Positions 33,629 to 42,262 of a stretch of 64,000 bases of DNA are shown piece by piece; the first letter of the stretch is position 1; each line of letters opens with the position of its first letter. The stretch spans positions 248,001 to 312,000 of the forward strand of contig OZ251994.1 in NCBI GenBank assembly GCA_965246925.1, in the 5' to 3' direction. The DNA is from JANPPS01 sp965246925. GTDB lineage: Bacteria > Pseudomonadota > Alphaproteobacteria > Acetobacterales > Acetobacteraceae. A program made the position numbers and the translations under genes. The notes beneath the pieces are model-generated. The model was not told where the DNA came from. It was given only the letters and a program-made list of their open reading frames with translations, and did no database searches.

Positions 33629-33871
33629 ATGTCCGATACCCCGCCCGATCGCCTATCCAACAACCCGGCCAGTCCATTCTACAATGAACCCATGCTCGAG
33701 CGCGGCATCGGCATCCGCTTCAAGGGCATCGAGCGGACCAACGTGGACGAATATTGCGTGAGCGAGGGCTGGGTGCGTGTCACCGTCGGCAAAGCCATGG
33801 ACCGCTTCGGCCGGCCAATGACCATGAAGCTGCAGGGCGTAGTGGAGCCGTATTTCCGCGGCACCCCTTGA
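33629..33871 (+). CDS. DUF3297 family protein
   Basis: An 80-residue conserved protein of unknown function. The sequence NNPASPFYNEPMLERGIGIR followed by FKGIERTNVDEYCVSEGW and VTVGKAMDRFGRPMTMKLQG matches DUF3297 from end to end. Its TGA overlaps a TTG start of the exonuclease gene (TTGA), so the two are probably co-translated. Confidence 0.92.
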   Translation: MSDTPPDRLSNNPASPFYNEPMLERGIGIRFKGIERTNVDEYCVSEGWVRVTVGKAMDRFGRPMTMKLQGVVEPYFRGTP

Positions 33872-34665
33872 AGCTGCGGATCGCCACCTGGAACATCAAC
33901 TCCCTCCGGCTGCGCCAAAGGTTGCTGACACCGCTGGTCGAGGCGCTCGACCCTGATGTGATCTGCCTGCAGGAGACCAAGGTCCCGGACGCGCTGTTCC
34001 CCGATGACGCGCCGTCCGCGCTTGGCTTCCACCATGTCGCCCGGCGCGGCATGAAGGGCTATAATGGCGTGGCCATCCTGAGCCGCATTCCGCTGCGGAT
34101 ATTGGAGGACTCGCCGGATTGGTGCGGGCGCGGCGACTGCCGCCATCTGGCAGTCGGACTGGACACGCCGGGCGGAGTCACGCTGCATAATTTCTACGTG
34201 CCCGCCGGCGGCGACCTGCCGGACCCGGTGCTGAATGACAAGTTCGCCCACAAGCTCGATTTCGTGCGGGAAGCGACCGCCTGGTTCGTGGCGCACCCGC
34301 CACGGCGCAGCGTGCTGGTGGGTGACCTGAATATCGCGCCGCTCGAACAAGACGTTTGGAGTCATAAGCAGCTGCTTGGCGTGGTCAGCCATACGCCGGT
34401 CGAGGTCGCCCACATGGCGGACTGGATGGCCACCGGGTTCACCGATGCCATGCGGCATTTCGTGCCGTCCGATCAGAAGCTCTACACCTGGTGGAGCTAC
34501 CGTAACCAAGACTGGCGGGCGTCCAACCGGGGCCGGAGACTGGATCATATCTGGGTCACGCCGGACTTAGCGCCGGCTCTGCGGTCAATGCAGGTTCTGC
34601 GGGATGCGCGGGACTGGGAACGAACCTCTGACCACGTGCCGGTCTGTATCGAAGCCGAGCTGTGA
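33868..34665 (+). CDS. xthA: Exodeoxyribonuclease III
   Basis: An AP endonuclease/3' exonuclease for base-excision repair. The 265-residue product starts LKLRIATWNINSLRLRQRLL and has the metal-binding CLQETKVPD, the NFYVPAGGD segment, LVGDLNIAP and the C-terminal ERTSDHVPVC, all canonical. The start is TTG at 33868 within TTGA, overlapping the DUF3297 stop; no ATG lies close enough. The last 110 bases overlap, tail to tail, the end of the diguanylate cyclase frame. Confidence 0.93.
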   Translation: MKLRIATWNINSLRLRQRLLTPLVEALDPDVICLQETKVPDALFPDDAPSALGFHHVARRGMKGYNGVAILSRIPLRILEDSPDWCGRGDCRHLAVGLDTPGGVTLHNFYVPAGGDLPDPVLNDKFAHKLDFVREATAWFVAHPPRRSVLVGDLNIAPLEQDVWSHKQLLGVVSHTPVEVAHMADWMATGFTDAMRHFVPSDQKLYTWWSYRNQDWRASNRGRRLDHIWVTPDLAPALRSMQVLRDARDWERTSDHVPVCIEAEL

Positions 34666-35686
34666 CGAGCCCGGTCCCTTGCGCAAACTCGTTGGCCCTA
34701 AATCGGAAACCTTGCATTGGCGCGCGCCGCTTATGCAGCATCGCATCCATGCCCGGCTCGAAGATGCGGTAGGTTCCGCGGCCCTCGGCCTTGGCCTGAT
34801 AGAGCGCGGTGTCCGCACCGCGCATCATGAGGTCCGGGTCGAAGGCTCCGTCCGCCGGCGGGATCGCGATGCCGATGCTGACGCCGATTTGCGCCCAATG
34901 CTGATTGAGTTCAAACGGCACCGCTATATCGGCAGCTATACGCTCGGCGATTGCCGCCGCCTCCGCGGCTTGCGTGACGCTGTCCAAGATGATGGCGAAC
35001 TCATCTCCGCCCAGCCGGGCAAAGATATCCGCAGGGCGCAAGTAGCGCGTGACCCGCTGCGCGACCTGTTGCAGCAATAAATCTCCGGCCGCATGGCCGA
35101 GCGAGTCGTTTACGGCCTTGAACCGGTCTAGGTCCAAGTAAAGGATCGCGCCCAAATGACGCCCGCTTGGGGACGCCGATGCCTGCAGCCGTTCGAGAAA
35201 GATGACCCGGTTGGCCAGGCCAGTCAGGGCGTCATGGTGCGCGAGGTAGCGAATATGCTCCTCCTGTTTCAGGCGCGGAGTGATGTCCTCCATACTCGCG
35301 ACCCAGCCGCCTTCCGGCCGAGGCTGGTTAGTCGATTCATACGTGCTGCCGTTCAGCAATTTGACCACCACAACCTTGAGTGCGCCGGCCCTTTCGATCC
35401 TACGGCACCATTCGTAATACTCGTCCTCATGCATGTCGCAGCCATAGCCGGCGGCGTAGCGGAGCCGGATCACCTCGCGCAAGCTCGTTCCGAAATGCAG
35501 CGCATCAGGCGGGATGCCGAACATCTCGGCATACCGGCGGTTGAACAGAACGAGCCGGTGATCCTTATCGAATACGCAAAGGCCCTGCTTAATATTGTCG
35601 AGCGCCAAGTCGCAAATGGCCCGGTCCGCCGCCCAGGAAGCCCGCTTACCGTCCTGCCCAGGAACGCCGGATGACTGACAATCCAT
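34556..35686 (-). CDS. PAS-GGDEF diguanylate cyclase
   Basis: A 376-residue signalling enzyme making cyclic di-GMP. The N-terminal PAS domain (about residues 22-140, with IKQGLCVFDKDHRLVLFNRR) leads into a GGDEF domain (about 150-320). The active site is intact, RLGGDEFAII, and RPAD five residues before it matches the product-inhibition I-site. No membrane helix is seen, so it is cytoplasmic. The last about 50 residues are low-complexity and partly antisense to xthA, so the C-terminal tail may be a late extension. Confidence 0.92.
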   Translation of the reverse strand: MDCQSSGVPGQDGKRASWAADRAICDLALDNIKQGLCVFDKDHRLVLFNRRYAEMFGIPPDALHFGTSLREVIRLRYAAGYGCDMHEDEYYEWCRRIERAGALKVVVVKLLNGSTYESTNQPRPEGGWVASMEDITPRLKQEEHIRYLAHHDALTGLANRVIFLERLQASASPSGRHLGAILYLDLDRFKAVNDSLGHAAGDLLLQQVAQRVTRYLRPADIFARLGGDEFAIILDSVTQAAEAAAIAERIAADIAVPFELNQHWAQIGVSIGIAIPPADGAFDPDLMMRGADTALYQAKAEGRGTYRIFEPGMDAMLHKRRAPMQGFRFRANEFAQGTGLVTARLRYRPARGQRFVPSPAHPAEPALTAEPALSPA

Positions 35687-35749
35687 TGTGGCCTTGCTTT
35701 GTGTTCTGGGACAACTCTAGTCTATCAAAGTTAACAAATCCTTTTGGCA

Positions 35750-36754
35750 TCATGACCCCGCACGATCAGCCAGCGACGGCATGAACATGTCGGACCAAGA
35801 CGCAGGTTTAATCTTGATGCTCCTGACCGCGCTCATGAATTCGGCGTAAGCTGACACGCCATGCGGCGTCGTATCGAACTGCGTGTCGGGGTCCCGCACC
35901 ATGGCCAGCACGTCGTCCGGCGCCATCTTGGCCGCAGACAGGCGGATGAAGCTCTCCGCGGCCTGTTCCGGCGCGCGGGCGATCAGGGCATTGGCTTCGT
36001 CCATCGCCGCAAGGAAGGCGGCCATCGTGCGCGGATTGGCGTCCACGAAGCGCCGGGGCGAGAAAACGACATCCAATGTCGAGTGCCCCAGCACCTCGCT
36101 GGCGGCGATCACCTTATGGATGCGCGGGTCTGCTAGCTCCAGCAACGAGAACGGCGGTGATGCGAAATGCGCCGCGATCTCGGTCTTGCCCGACATCAGC
36201 GCCCCATACGCCTCCGGATGCGGCAGCCCGACCGTCATGGGGTCAAGCCTTGCATACTGGTCCGCACCGAATTTCTGCGCGACGAGCATCTGCAGCACGA
36301 CCGCCGCCAGCGACGTCTTGATCCCTGGTAGCGCGATCTTGTCATTGGGGCCGAAATCCGCCAGCGATCGGATGCCCGGGCGGTTGCAGTTCAATACCAG
36401 CGCGCAGGTGCTGAGCCCGCACACGCCCACCACCTCCGCCCGCGGCACGCCCCGCGCCTTGGCCCATAGCGTAACGAACCCAGGCGCCCCCGTGCCGGCA
36501 ATGTCCAACGCGCCGGCCAGCATGGCGTCATTGATGACGTTGCCGCCGTCGAAACTCGCCCAGCTGATCTCCGCCGGCGGAAGCCCGGCGCGCTCCAGCT
36601 GACCTTCCAGCAGCTTGCGGTCCCGCATGACCATGAGCGGCAGATACAGTATGCCGTAGCCGTGGCTGAGCCGTATGGCCCTGACCTCCGCGGGCTGCGC
36701 CAGGGCGGCATACGGGGTCAGGAAGGCAGTGGCCATGAGAGCGCGGCGATACAT
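35750..36754 (-). CDS. NitT/TauT-type ABC transporter substrate-binding protein
   Basis: A 334-residue periplasmic binding protein (SsuA/NMT1 family) with signal peptide MYRRALMATAFLTPYAALAQ. Family features are IRLSHGYGILYLPLMVMRD near the start, the DAMLAGALDIAGTGAPGFVT ligand-loop and RSLADFGPNDKIALP. Substrates of the family include nitrate, sulfonates and pyrimidine precursors. The transporter genes are not adjacent, and the ligand is unknown. Confidence 0.88.
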   Translation of the reverse strand: MYRRALMATAFLTPYAALAQPAEVRAIRLSHGYGILYLPLMVMRDRKLLEGQLERAGLPPAEISWASFDGGNVINDAMLAGALDIAGTGAPGFVTLWAKARGVPRAEVVGVCGLSTCALVLNCNRPGIRSLADFGPNDKIALPGIKTSLAAVVLQMLVAQKFGADQYARLDPMTVGLPHPEAYGALMSGKTEIAAHFASPPFSLLELADPRIHKVIAASEVLGHSTLDVVFSPRRFVDANPRTMAAFLAAMDEANALIARAPEQAAESFIRLSAAKMAPDDVLAMVRDPDTQFDTTPHGVSAYAEFMSAVRSIKIKPASWSDMFMPSLADRAGS

Positions 36755-36785
36755 ACCTCTTACCCTTACACAACCACGTCCCGCG

Positions 36786-37274
36786 TCAACTGCGGACCAT
36801 GATCGCCGTCAGCCCAGCCTCCAGCACCGCCAGCAGGCCAGGACGCTCCAGCGCGATGCACCCCTCGGTCGGCGCCCAATCGGGCCGAACCAGATGCAAG
36901 AAGATGGCGCTACCCCGTCCGCGCACCACGGGCTGATCATTCCAGCCAAGGACGCCGATCACGTCATAGACGCCGTCAGCCCGCCACAGCGCCTCATGCC
37001 GGGCGGCATAGGGCAGGCGCACGGCCGTGTTGTAGGCGCGGTCCGCCGGGTCATCGCACCAGCCATTCTGCGGCGACAGCGGCTGGACCGGCACGGCGGC
37101 ACGGGGGCGGGGAACGCGGCCGGCCCGATAGAGCACACGCCGCAGCGGCAACAGTCCCAACGGTGTGGCGCCATCCCCTTCCTGCTTACCGGCCCGAACT
37201 CCCCCATGCCCCGCCGCGGCGCGTAGCCGGAGCGGCCCCATGGTCAGCACGCCTGCCTCCAGCACCGCCTGCAC
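36786..37274 (-). CDS. L,D-transpeptidase family protein (YkuD)
   Basis: A 162-residue protein with the YkuD catalytic region: AIFLHLVRPDWAPTEGCIAL, with His, Thr and the nucleophile Cys in the HxxxxxxxxxT-x-GC-x-x-L arrangement. Such enzymes cross-link or modify peptidoglycan. No signal peptide is obvious. The start is GTG at 37274, two bases after the stop of the upstream hypothetical gene; ATG at 37241 is an alternative. Confidence 0.85.
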   Translation of the reverse strand: MQAVLEAGVLTMGPLRLRAAAGHGGVRAGKQEGDGATPLGLLPLRRVLYRAGRVPRPRAAVPVQPLSPQNGWCDDPADRAYNTAVRLPYAARHEALWRADGVYDVIGVLGWNDQPVVRGRGSAIFLHLVRPDWAPTEGCIALERPGLLAVLEAGLTAIMVRS

Positions 37275-37276
37275 GG

Positions 37277-37855
37277 TTAGGCGAGCCCGCGCTCGACCCA
37301 GGCGGCGCGCTGATACTCCTGCGCGGCATATTGGACCGTGCCGTTATCCGGGCCCGTGCTTGGTAGCGTATCCGGAGCCGTATCTGGCCCGTTGCCCGGC
37401 CGCACGGCGAAGCTGCGCGCGCCCAGCCATTCCGGCGCCGAAGTCGCCAGGCTGGTGTAGGCGCCGGGCGCCAGCTCACCGGGGCTCACGGGCTGCACAC
37501 CTGCGTCCGAACCGGTGGCGGTCATGCCAGCCGGGGCGGCAGGGCGCGAGGTGTCGGCGTTCATGGTCATGATCTCCATCAGCATACCGCCCAATGCAGC
37601 ACCCATCATGCCGACCGGTCCACCCGGGATCCCGGCGCCCAGCACCTGCATAGGCGCCGGGATCCTGTCCCCCGTCGCCGCCCGGTAAAAACTGCCGAGC
37701 ACCGGCAGATGTTGCAGCGGGTTGAGCCCGTGCAGGAACTCGGAGAACGAGATCGAAATCTCGCTCGGCGCCTGATTGTCCGAGTTCGGACCGCCGTTCA
37801 GGTCCGCATTGCCAGTCGAAGGGGCGAGTTTGTCGAGCGCGGACGCAGTCATCAT
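37277..37855 (-). CDS. Conserved hypothetical protein
   Basis: A 192-residue protein with no signal peptide. Its one conspicuous block is FLHGLNPLQHLPVLGSFYRA followed by ATGDRIP and a Gly/Met-rich hydrophobic stretch (GGPVGMMGAALGGMLMEIMT); the C-terminal half is low-complexity. It is read with the L,D-transpeptidase gene, which begins two bases after its stop. I cannot assign a function. Confidence 0.7.
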   Translation of the reverse strand: MMTASALDKLAPSTGNADLNGGPNSDNQAPSEISISFSEFLHGLNPLQHLPVLGSFYRAATGDRIPAPMQVLGAGIPGGPVGMMGAALGGMLMEIMTMNADTSRPAAPAGMTATGSDAGVQPVSPGELAPGAYTSLATSAPEWLGARSFAVRPGNGPDTAPDTLPSTGPDNGTVQYAAQEYQRAAWVERGLA

Positions 37856-37903
37856 GATGGAGCCTTGCAGAACATCACGACTATACCAGCAATCGGCGTG
37901 CCA

Positions 37904-39046
37904 TCAGCTCAGCAGATGGCCGAACCGCCGGGCCTTCGTGGCGAGATAGCCGTCATTGACGCCGTTGGGCGCGATGACCAGCCTTTCCCGCCCCACGATC
38001 TCGATCCCGCACGCCGTCAGCGCGGCCAGCTTGTCGGGGTTGTTGCTCAGTAGCCGGATGCGCGGCAGGCCGAGCGCCTGCAGCATGGTGGCCGCCACCC
38101 GGAAGTTGCGCTCGTCCGCCTGCCAGCCCAGCGCACGGTTGGCGTCCAGCGTGTCGAGCCCTGTGTCCTGCAGCTCATAAGCGCGCAGCTTGCTGGCCAG
38201 GCCGATGCCGCGCCCCTCCTGCGCCAGATACAGCACCACGCCCGCCCCCTCCGCCGCGATCCGGGCCAGCGCGGCGCGCAACTGCGGGCCGCAGTCGCAT
38301 CGGAGGCTGCCGAGCAGATCGCCGGTAAAGCACTCGGAGTGCAAGCGGACCAGCGGTGCCTCCGTGCGATGCGGCTGGCCTATGACGATGGCCAAGTGCT
38401 CGATCCCAGCGTCCGGCGCGCGGAAGGCGACCAGCCTCGCATCGGGCGCATCCTCGAGCGGGACGGAGGCCTCGGCGACCTGCACGAGGCTTGCCGCCTC
38501 GGCCTCCGGATGCGCCAGCACGTCGGCGGCCGGCACGGATAGCAGGCTGCCCGGCCCGGCGGGCGTAACCGGCGCGACCAGGGCGGCGGGCAATAGGCGG
38601 GCAAGCTTCGTTAGTGCGAATGCGGCGGCCGCCAACGCGGGCGTGGGCGCCGGCGTCGGCGGGTCCAGCAGCAGCTGCGCCGCAGTCGGGTCGGCGGTCC
38701 CCCGCAAAATCGCCGGGTCCAGCAGCAGCCCGGTGCGGAACGCCAGCGCCACCGGCCCGGACGGCGCCGGCATGGCCGCGCTGAACGAAGCGAGCGGGCG
38801 GCGCAGCAAGGCCGCCGCCCGCATGGCGCCCAGCACCAGCACGGGCGGCGCGGCCGCGAGGGGCGCGAACTCCCGCAAGCCGTCCGCGCTTGCCGTCTCG
38901 GCGGCGAGCATGATGGCGCCGGGTCGGCCGTCGGCGCCCAGCAGCAGGACGGGCGTGCCTCGCCGCAACTCGGCGACGGCACGATAGACGTGGCGGGACC
39001 GCGGCACGGTGGGGCCGGGGTGCGGCTGGGCTTGGCGGGAACTCAT
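37904..39046 (-). CDS. ribA: GTP cyclohydrolase II
   Basis: RibA opens GTP to begin riboflavin synthesis. The C-terminal half of the 380-residue product has the zinc-binding VRLHSECFTGDLLGSLRCDC followed by GPQL and the catalytic YLAQEGRGIGL. The N-terminal about 170 residues resemble a RibB (DHBP synthase) fold only loosely (AVAELRRGTPVLLLGADG) and lack the usual acidic catalytic signature, so this half is probably inactive. ATG at 39046 is chosen over 39133 because the protein then starts with a normal RibBA N-terminus. Confidence 0.92.
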   Translation of the reverse strand: MSSRQAQPHPGPTVPRSRHVYRAVAELRRGTPVLLLGADGRPGAIMLAAETASADGLREFAPLAAAPPVLVLGAMRAAALLRRPLASFSAAMPAPSGPVALAFRTGLLLDPAILRGTADPTAAQLLLDPPTPAPTPALAAAAFALTKLARLLPAALVAPVTPAGPGSLLSVPAADVLAHPEAEAASLVQVAEASVPLEDAPDARLVAFRAPDAGIEHLAIVIGQPHRTEAPLVRLHSECFTGDLLGSLRCDCGPQLRAALARIAAEGAGVVLYLAQEGRGIGLASKLRAYELQDTGLDTLDANRALGWQADERNFRVAATMLQALGLPRIRLLSNNPDKLAALTACGIEIVGRERLVIAPNGVNDGYLATKARRFGHLLS

Positions 39047-39188
39047 GCCTTGCTTTACGCCGCAACGGGCGGTGCAGACAAACGCCGGTGTAAGCTCACG
39101 AATTTGTGTGCTACGATGGCTCGTAATGGCCACGCTTCGTCACGCCGCCGTGCGTTCACGGGGTCAGTAATGCAAGGAAGCTGGGTGA

Positions 39189-39905
39189 ATGACAGGCGAG
39201 CGTCCAATCCTGATCGTCGATGACGATGTGTCCCTACGGAGCACGCTGGTCGACCAACTTCAAATCGATCGGGAATTCAACGCTGCGCAGGCCGGCTCCG
39301 TGGCGGAGGCGGAGGGGCTGATCGGCGCCCAGGGTGCGCGGTTCGACGCGCTCATTCTGGATGTGACGCTGCCGGACGGCGATGGCCGGGATTTCTGCGC
39401 CATGCTGCGCAAGCAGGGCCAGCGCATGCCGATCATCATGCTCACGGGCTCCGACGACGAGGCGGATATCGTGCGCGGGCTCGATGCCGGCGCCAACGAC
39501 TATATCGCCAAGCCGTTTCGCCTGGCCGAGCTGCTGGCGCGGCTGCGCGCGCAACTACGCATTTTCGAGAACAGCGAGGACGCGGTCTTCACCATCGGCC
39601 CCTACACGTTCCGCCCCAGCGCCAAGCTGCTACAGGAGCCGGTGAAGAACCGGCGCATCCGCCTGACCGAAAAAGAGGCGGCCATCCTAAAATTCCTCTA
39701 CCGGGCCGGCACTCGCCCGGTTGCGCGGCAAGTGCTTCTGAACGAGGTCTGGGGCTACAACGCCGCCGTCACGACCCACACGCTCGAGACGCATATCTAT
39801 CGCCTGCGCCAGAAGATCGAGCCGGACCCGGCCAACGCGCGGCTATTGGTGACGGAGGGGGGCGGCTACCGGCTAGACCCGCTGGGTGTCATGCCGGCGC
39901 TGTGA
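39189..39905 (+). CDS. OmpR/PhoB-type response regulator
   Basis: A 238-residue two-domain regulator. The receiver domain has the acidic pair in ILIVDDDVS, the phosphoacceptor aspartate in LILDVTLPDGDG and the conserved lysine in DYIAKPF. The winged-helix output domain ends with HIYRLRQKIEPDPANARLLV. No histidine kinase is adjacent. It is flanked by ribA (divergent) and the retropepsin gene (convergent, abutting at the stop). Confidence 0.93.
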   Translation: MTGERPILIVDDDVSLRSTLVDQLQIDREFNAAQAGSVAEAEGLIGAQGARFDALILDVTLPDGDGRDFCAMLRKQGQRMPIIMLTGSDDEADIVRGLDAGANDYIAKPFRLAELLARLRAQLRIFENSEDAVFTIGPYTFRPSAKLLQEPVKNRRIRLTEKEAAILKFLYRAGTRPVARQVLLNEVWGYNAAVTTHTLETHIYRLRQKIEPDPANARLLVTEGGGYRLDPLGVMPAL

Positions 39906-40424
39906 TCACTCGGCCTGCATCACCAATTCATTGCCGCTGACCCGGAAGTTGGAGAGCTGCGCCAGGAACGACTGGCCGAGCAAGCTGATGTGCAGCGCGC
40001 CGGGCTTGCCGACCATGACGGGCACGTCATGCTGGGTGATGCCGCCGATGGTTAGCGTATGCAGCCTAGAAATGGCGTTGTAGGATCGTCCGTTGGCGGT
40101 GCTGGCCGGGATCGAGTAGGTCAGGCTCTCCGGATTGAGCCCGGCTTTTGCGGCGTCCTCCGCCCGCAGCACGACGGCAGACGCGCCAGTATCGACCATC
40201 ATTCTGACGGGCGAGCTGTTCATCGACGCACTGACGTAGAAATGCCCGTCGTTGGAACGGCTGACTTGGGCTAGCCCCGGACGGCGTATCATCGGCGCGG
40301 GCATAACCGGTGACGCAGCGGACGAAGCGTCCGGATGAATGATGGCCGGCAGCGTTTGCGCCATTACGGGAGCGGAAAGCAGCAGCCCGGCCGCAGCCCA
40401 ACCCAAGATTCCGCTCATACGCAA
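39906..40424 (-). CDS. Retropepsin-like aspartic protease
   Basis: A 172-residue periplasmic or membrane-associated protein with a signal peptide (MRMSGILGWAAAGLLLSAPVMA) and the active-site motif MMVDTGASAVVL of clan AA aspartic proteases, as in the TIGR02281 family; a later LLGQSFL fits the flap/second half. It probably works as a homodimer. It lies 73 bases downstream of paaK on the same strand. The substrate is unknown. Confidence 0.88.
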   Translation of the reverse strand: MRMSGILGWAAAGLLLSAPVMAQTLPAIIHPDASSAASPVMPAPMIRRPGLAQVSRSNDGHFYVSASMNSSPVRMMVDTGASAVVLRAEDAAKAGLNPESLTYSIPASTANGRSYNAISRLHTLTIGGITQHDVPVMVGKPGALHISLLGQSFLAQLSNFRVSGNELVMQAE

Positions 40425-40497
40425 GCATCCCCGTTCATGGCGCTACCGCCATGCCATATTGCCGCCCTGTGCGCCAATTATGAAACGCATTGTCTTG

Positions 40498-41790
40498 TCA
40501 GCGACGATCGATCACCCGGCGCGCCTTGCCCATCGACCGCTCGATCCCGCCCGGCACCATGATCTCGACGGCGGCGGTGACACCGATCCGCTCCTTGATG
40601 GCGGAGGCGAGCCTTGGGCCGGCGCTAGCGTCCCCCATGCTGTCCGGCCGCGACTCGGCACGGACCAGCATGGCGTCCAGCCGCCCGGCCCGCGTCAGCT
40701 CGATCTGGTAATGGCCGGACAGCAGCGGGTCGGCCAGCACAAGCTCCTCGATCTGCGTCGGAAACACGTTGACGCCACGGACGATCATCATATCGTCGCT
40801 GCGGCCGGTGACCTTCTGCATCCGGCGCATGGACCGGGCGGTGCCGGGCAGCAGGCGGGTGAGGTCGCGGGTGCGGTAGCGGATGATGGGGGTGGCCTGC
40901 TTGGTGAGCGAGGTGAACACTAGCTCGCCCTCCTGCCCGTCCTGCAGCACCGCGCCCGTCACGGGGTCGATGATCTCCGGGTAGAAATGATCCTCCCAGA
41001 TATGCAGCCCGTCCTTGGTCTCGACGCATTCCTGGGCGACGCCCGGTCCCATGACTTCGCTCAGGCCGTAGATGTCCACGGCGTGCATGCCGAACGCCTG
41101 CTCGATCTCGCCGCGCATGGCGTTGGTCCAGGGCTCGGCCCCGAAGATGCCGGCCTGGAGCGTGGTGGCCGCGGGGTCCAGGCCCTGCGCGCGGAAGGCG
41201 TCGAGGATGGCTAGCATGTAGCTGGGCGTCACCATGATGAGGTCGGGCTCGAAATCCTGGATCAGCTGCACCTGGCGCTCGGTCTGCCCGCCGCTGACGG
41301 GAATGACGGTGCAGCCGAGCTTCTCCACGCCGTAATGCGCGCCCAACCCGCCGGTGAACAGGCCGTAGCCGTAGGCCACGTGCACGCGCATCCCGGCCCG
41401 CCCGCCGGCGGCTCGGATGGAGCGGGCCATGAGCGTGGCCCAGACCTCGATATCGGCGGCGGTGTAGCCGACCACGGTGGGCTTGCCGGTCGTGCCGGAG
41501 CTCGCATGGATGCGCGCCACCTGGTCCCGCGGCACAGCGAACATGCCAAACGGATATTGGGCGCGCAGGTCGGATTTGACGGTGAACGGGTAGCTCGCGA
41601 GGTCCGCCAGCGTGCGGAACCCGTCCGGATGGACGCCGGCCAGGTCCCAGGCGGTGCGGTAATGCGGCACGTTCCGATAGGCATGGCGCAGCGTGTCCGC
41701 CATGCGCCGGGTCTGCAACGCCACGATCTCGTCCCGGGACGCGGTCTCGATCGGGTCGAGGCTGGCGGCGTCTGGCGTGAGGTCACGCAT
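40498..41790 (-). CDS. paaK: Phenylacetate-CoA ligase
   Basis: PaaK activates phenylacetate to phenylacetyl-CoA with ATP. The 430-residue product has the AMP-binding motif ASSGTTGKPTVVGYT and later YRTRDLTRLLPG followed by RSDDMMIVRGVNVFPTQIEE, typical of this family. ATG at 41790 overlaps the paaI stop by eight bases. It is the last of a pentapeptide-paaG-paaI-paaK run; the oxygenase genes paaABCDE are not here. Confidence 0.95.
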   Translation of the reverse strand: MRDLTPDAASLDPIETASRDEIVALQTRRMADTLRHAYRNVPHYRTAWDLAGVHPDGFRTLADLASYPFTVKSDLRAQYPFGMFAVPRDQVARIHASSGTTGKPTVVGYTAADIEVWATLMARSIRAAGGRAGMRVHVAYGYGLFTGGLGAHYGVEKLGCTVIPVSGGQTERQVQLIQDFEPDLIMVTPSYMLAILDAFRAQGLDPAATTLQAGIFGAEPWTNAMRGEIEQAFGMHAVDIYGLSEVMGPGVAQECVETKDGLHIWEDHFYPEIIDPVTGAVLQDGQEGELVFTSLTKQATPIIRYRTRDLTRLLPGTARSMRRMQKVTGRSDDMMIVRGVNVFPTQIEELVLADPLLSGHYQIELTRAGRLDAMLVRAESRPDSMGDASAGPRLASAIKERIGVTAAVEIMVPGGIERSMGKARRVIDRR

Positions 41791-42193
41791 GCAGGATGGG
41801 CTTTCCGGTGGTGCGGCTATGGCCCCGGAACTCCGCCACCACATCCGGCCCGGCGGTTACGCTGATGTCGTAGATGCCGGCCCGGCCCTCGCGATGCCGC
41901 TCGGTGGCGTGGGCGGTCAGGACGTCACCGAGGCGGGCAGGGCGGAGGAAGCTGATCTGGCACTGCGCGGCGACCGACGCCTCGTTATACGTGTTGCATG
42001 CGAATGCGAACGCGCTGTCGGCCAGGGTGAAGATGAAACCGCCATGGCAGGTGCCGTGCCCGTTCAGCATACGCTCCGTCACCGGCATCGCCATCACCGC
42101 CTCCCCCGGCGCCACGCTGACCAGGGTCATGCCGAGCCCTTGGCTGGCCTGGTCATTGGCCCATAGCGCGGCGGCACAGGCTTCTGCCATCAT
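41783..42193 (-). CDS. paaI: PaaI-type hydroxyphenylacetyl-CoA thioesterase
   Basis: A 136-residue hotdog-fold thioesterase. The active region MLNGHGTCHGGFIFTLADSA matches PaaI, which releases dead-end CoA esters in phenylacetate catabolism. ATG at 42193 gives the usual N-terminus (MMAEACAAALWAND); the upstream extension to 42247 is not family-like. Confidence 0.93.
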   Translation of the reverse strand: MMAEACAAALWANDQASQGLGMTLVSVAPGEAVMAMPVTERMLNGHGTCHGGFIFTLADSAFAFACNTYNEASVAAQCQISFLRPARLGDVLTAHATERHREGRAGIYDISVTAGPDVVAEFRGHSRTTGKPILHA

Positions 42194-42262
42194 GGCGAAC
42201 CTGCGGCGGCCACGCCGTAGGGTGCGACACCCATCGCAATCCCCCAAGGCCGCCGGAGCATC

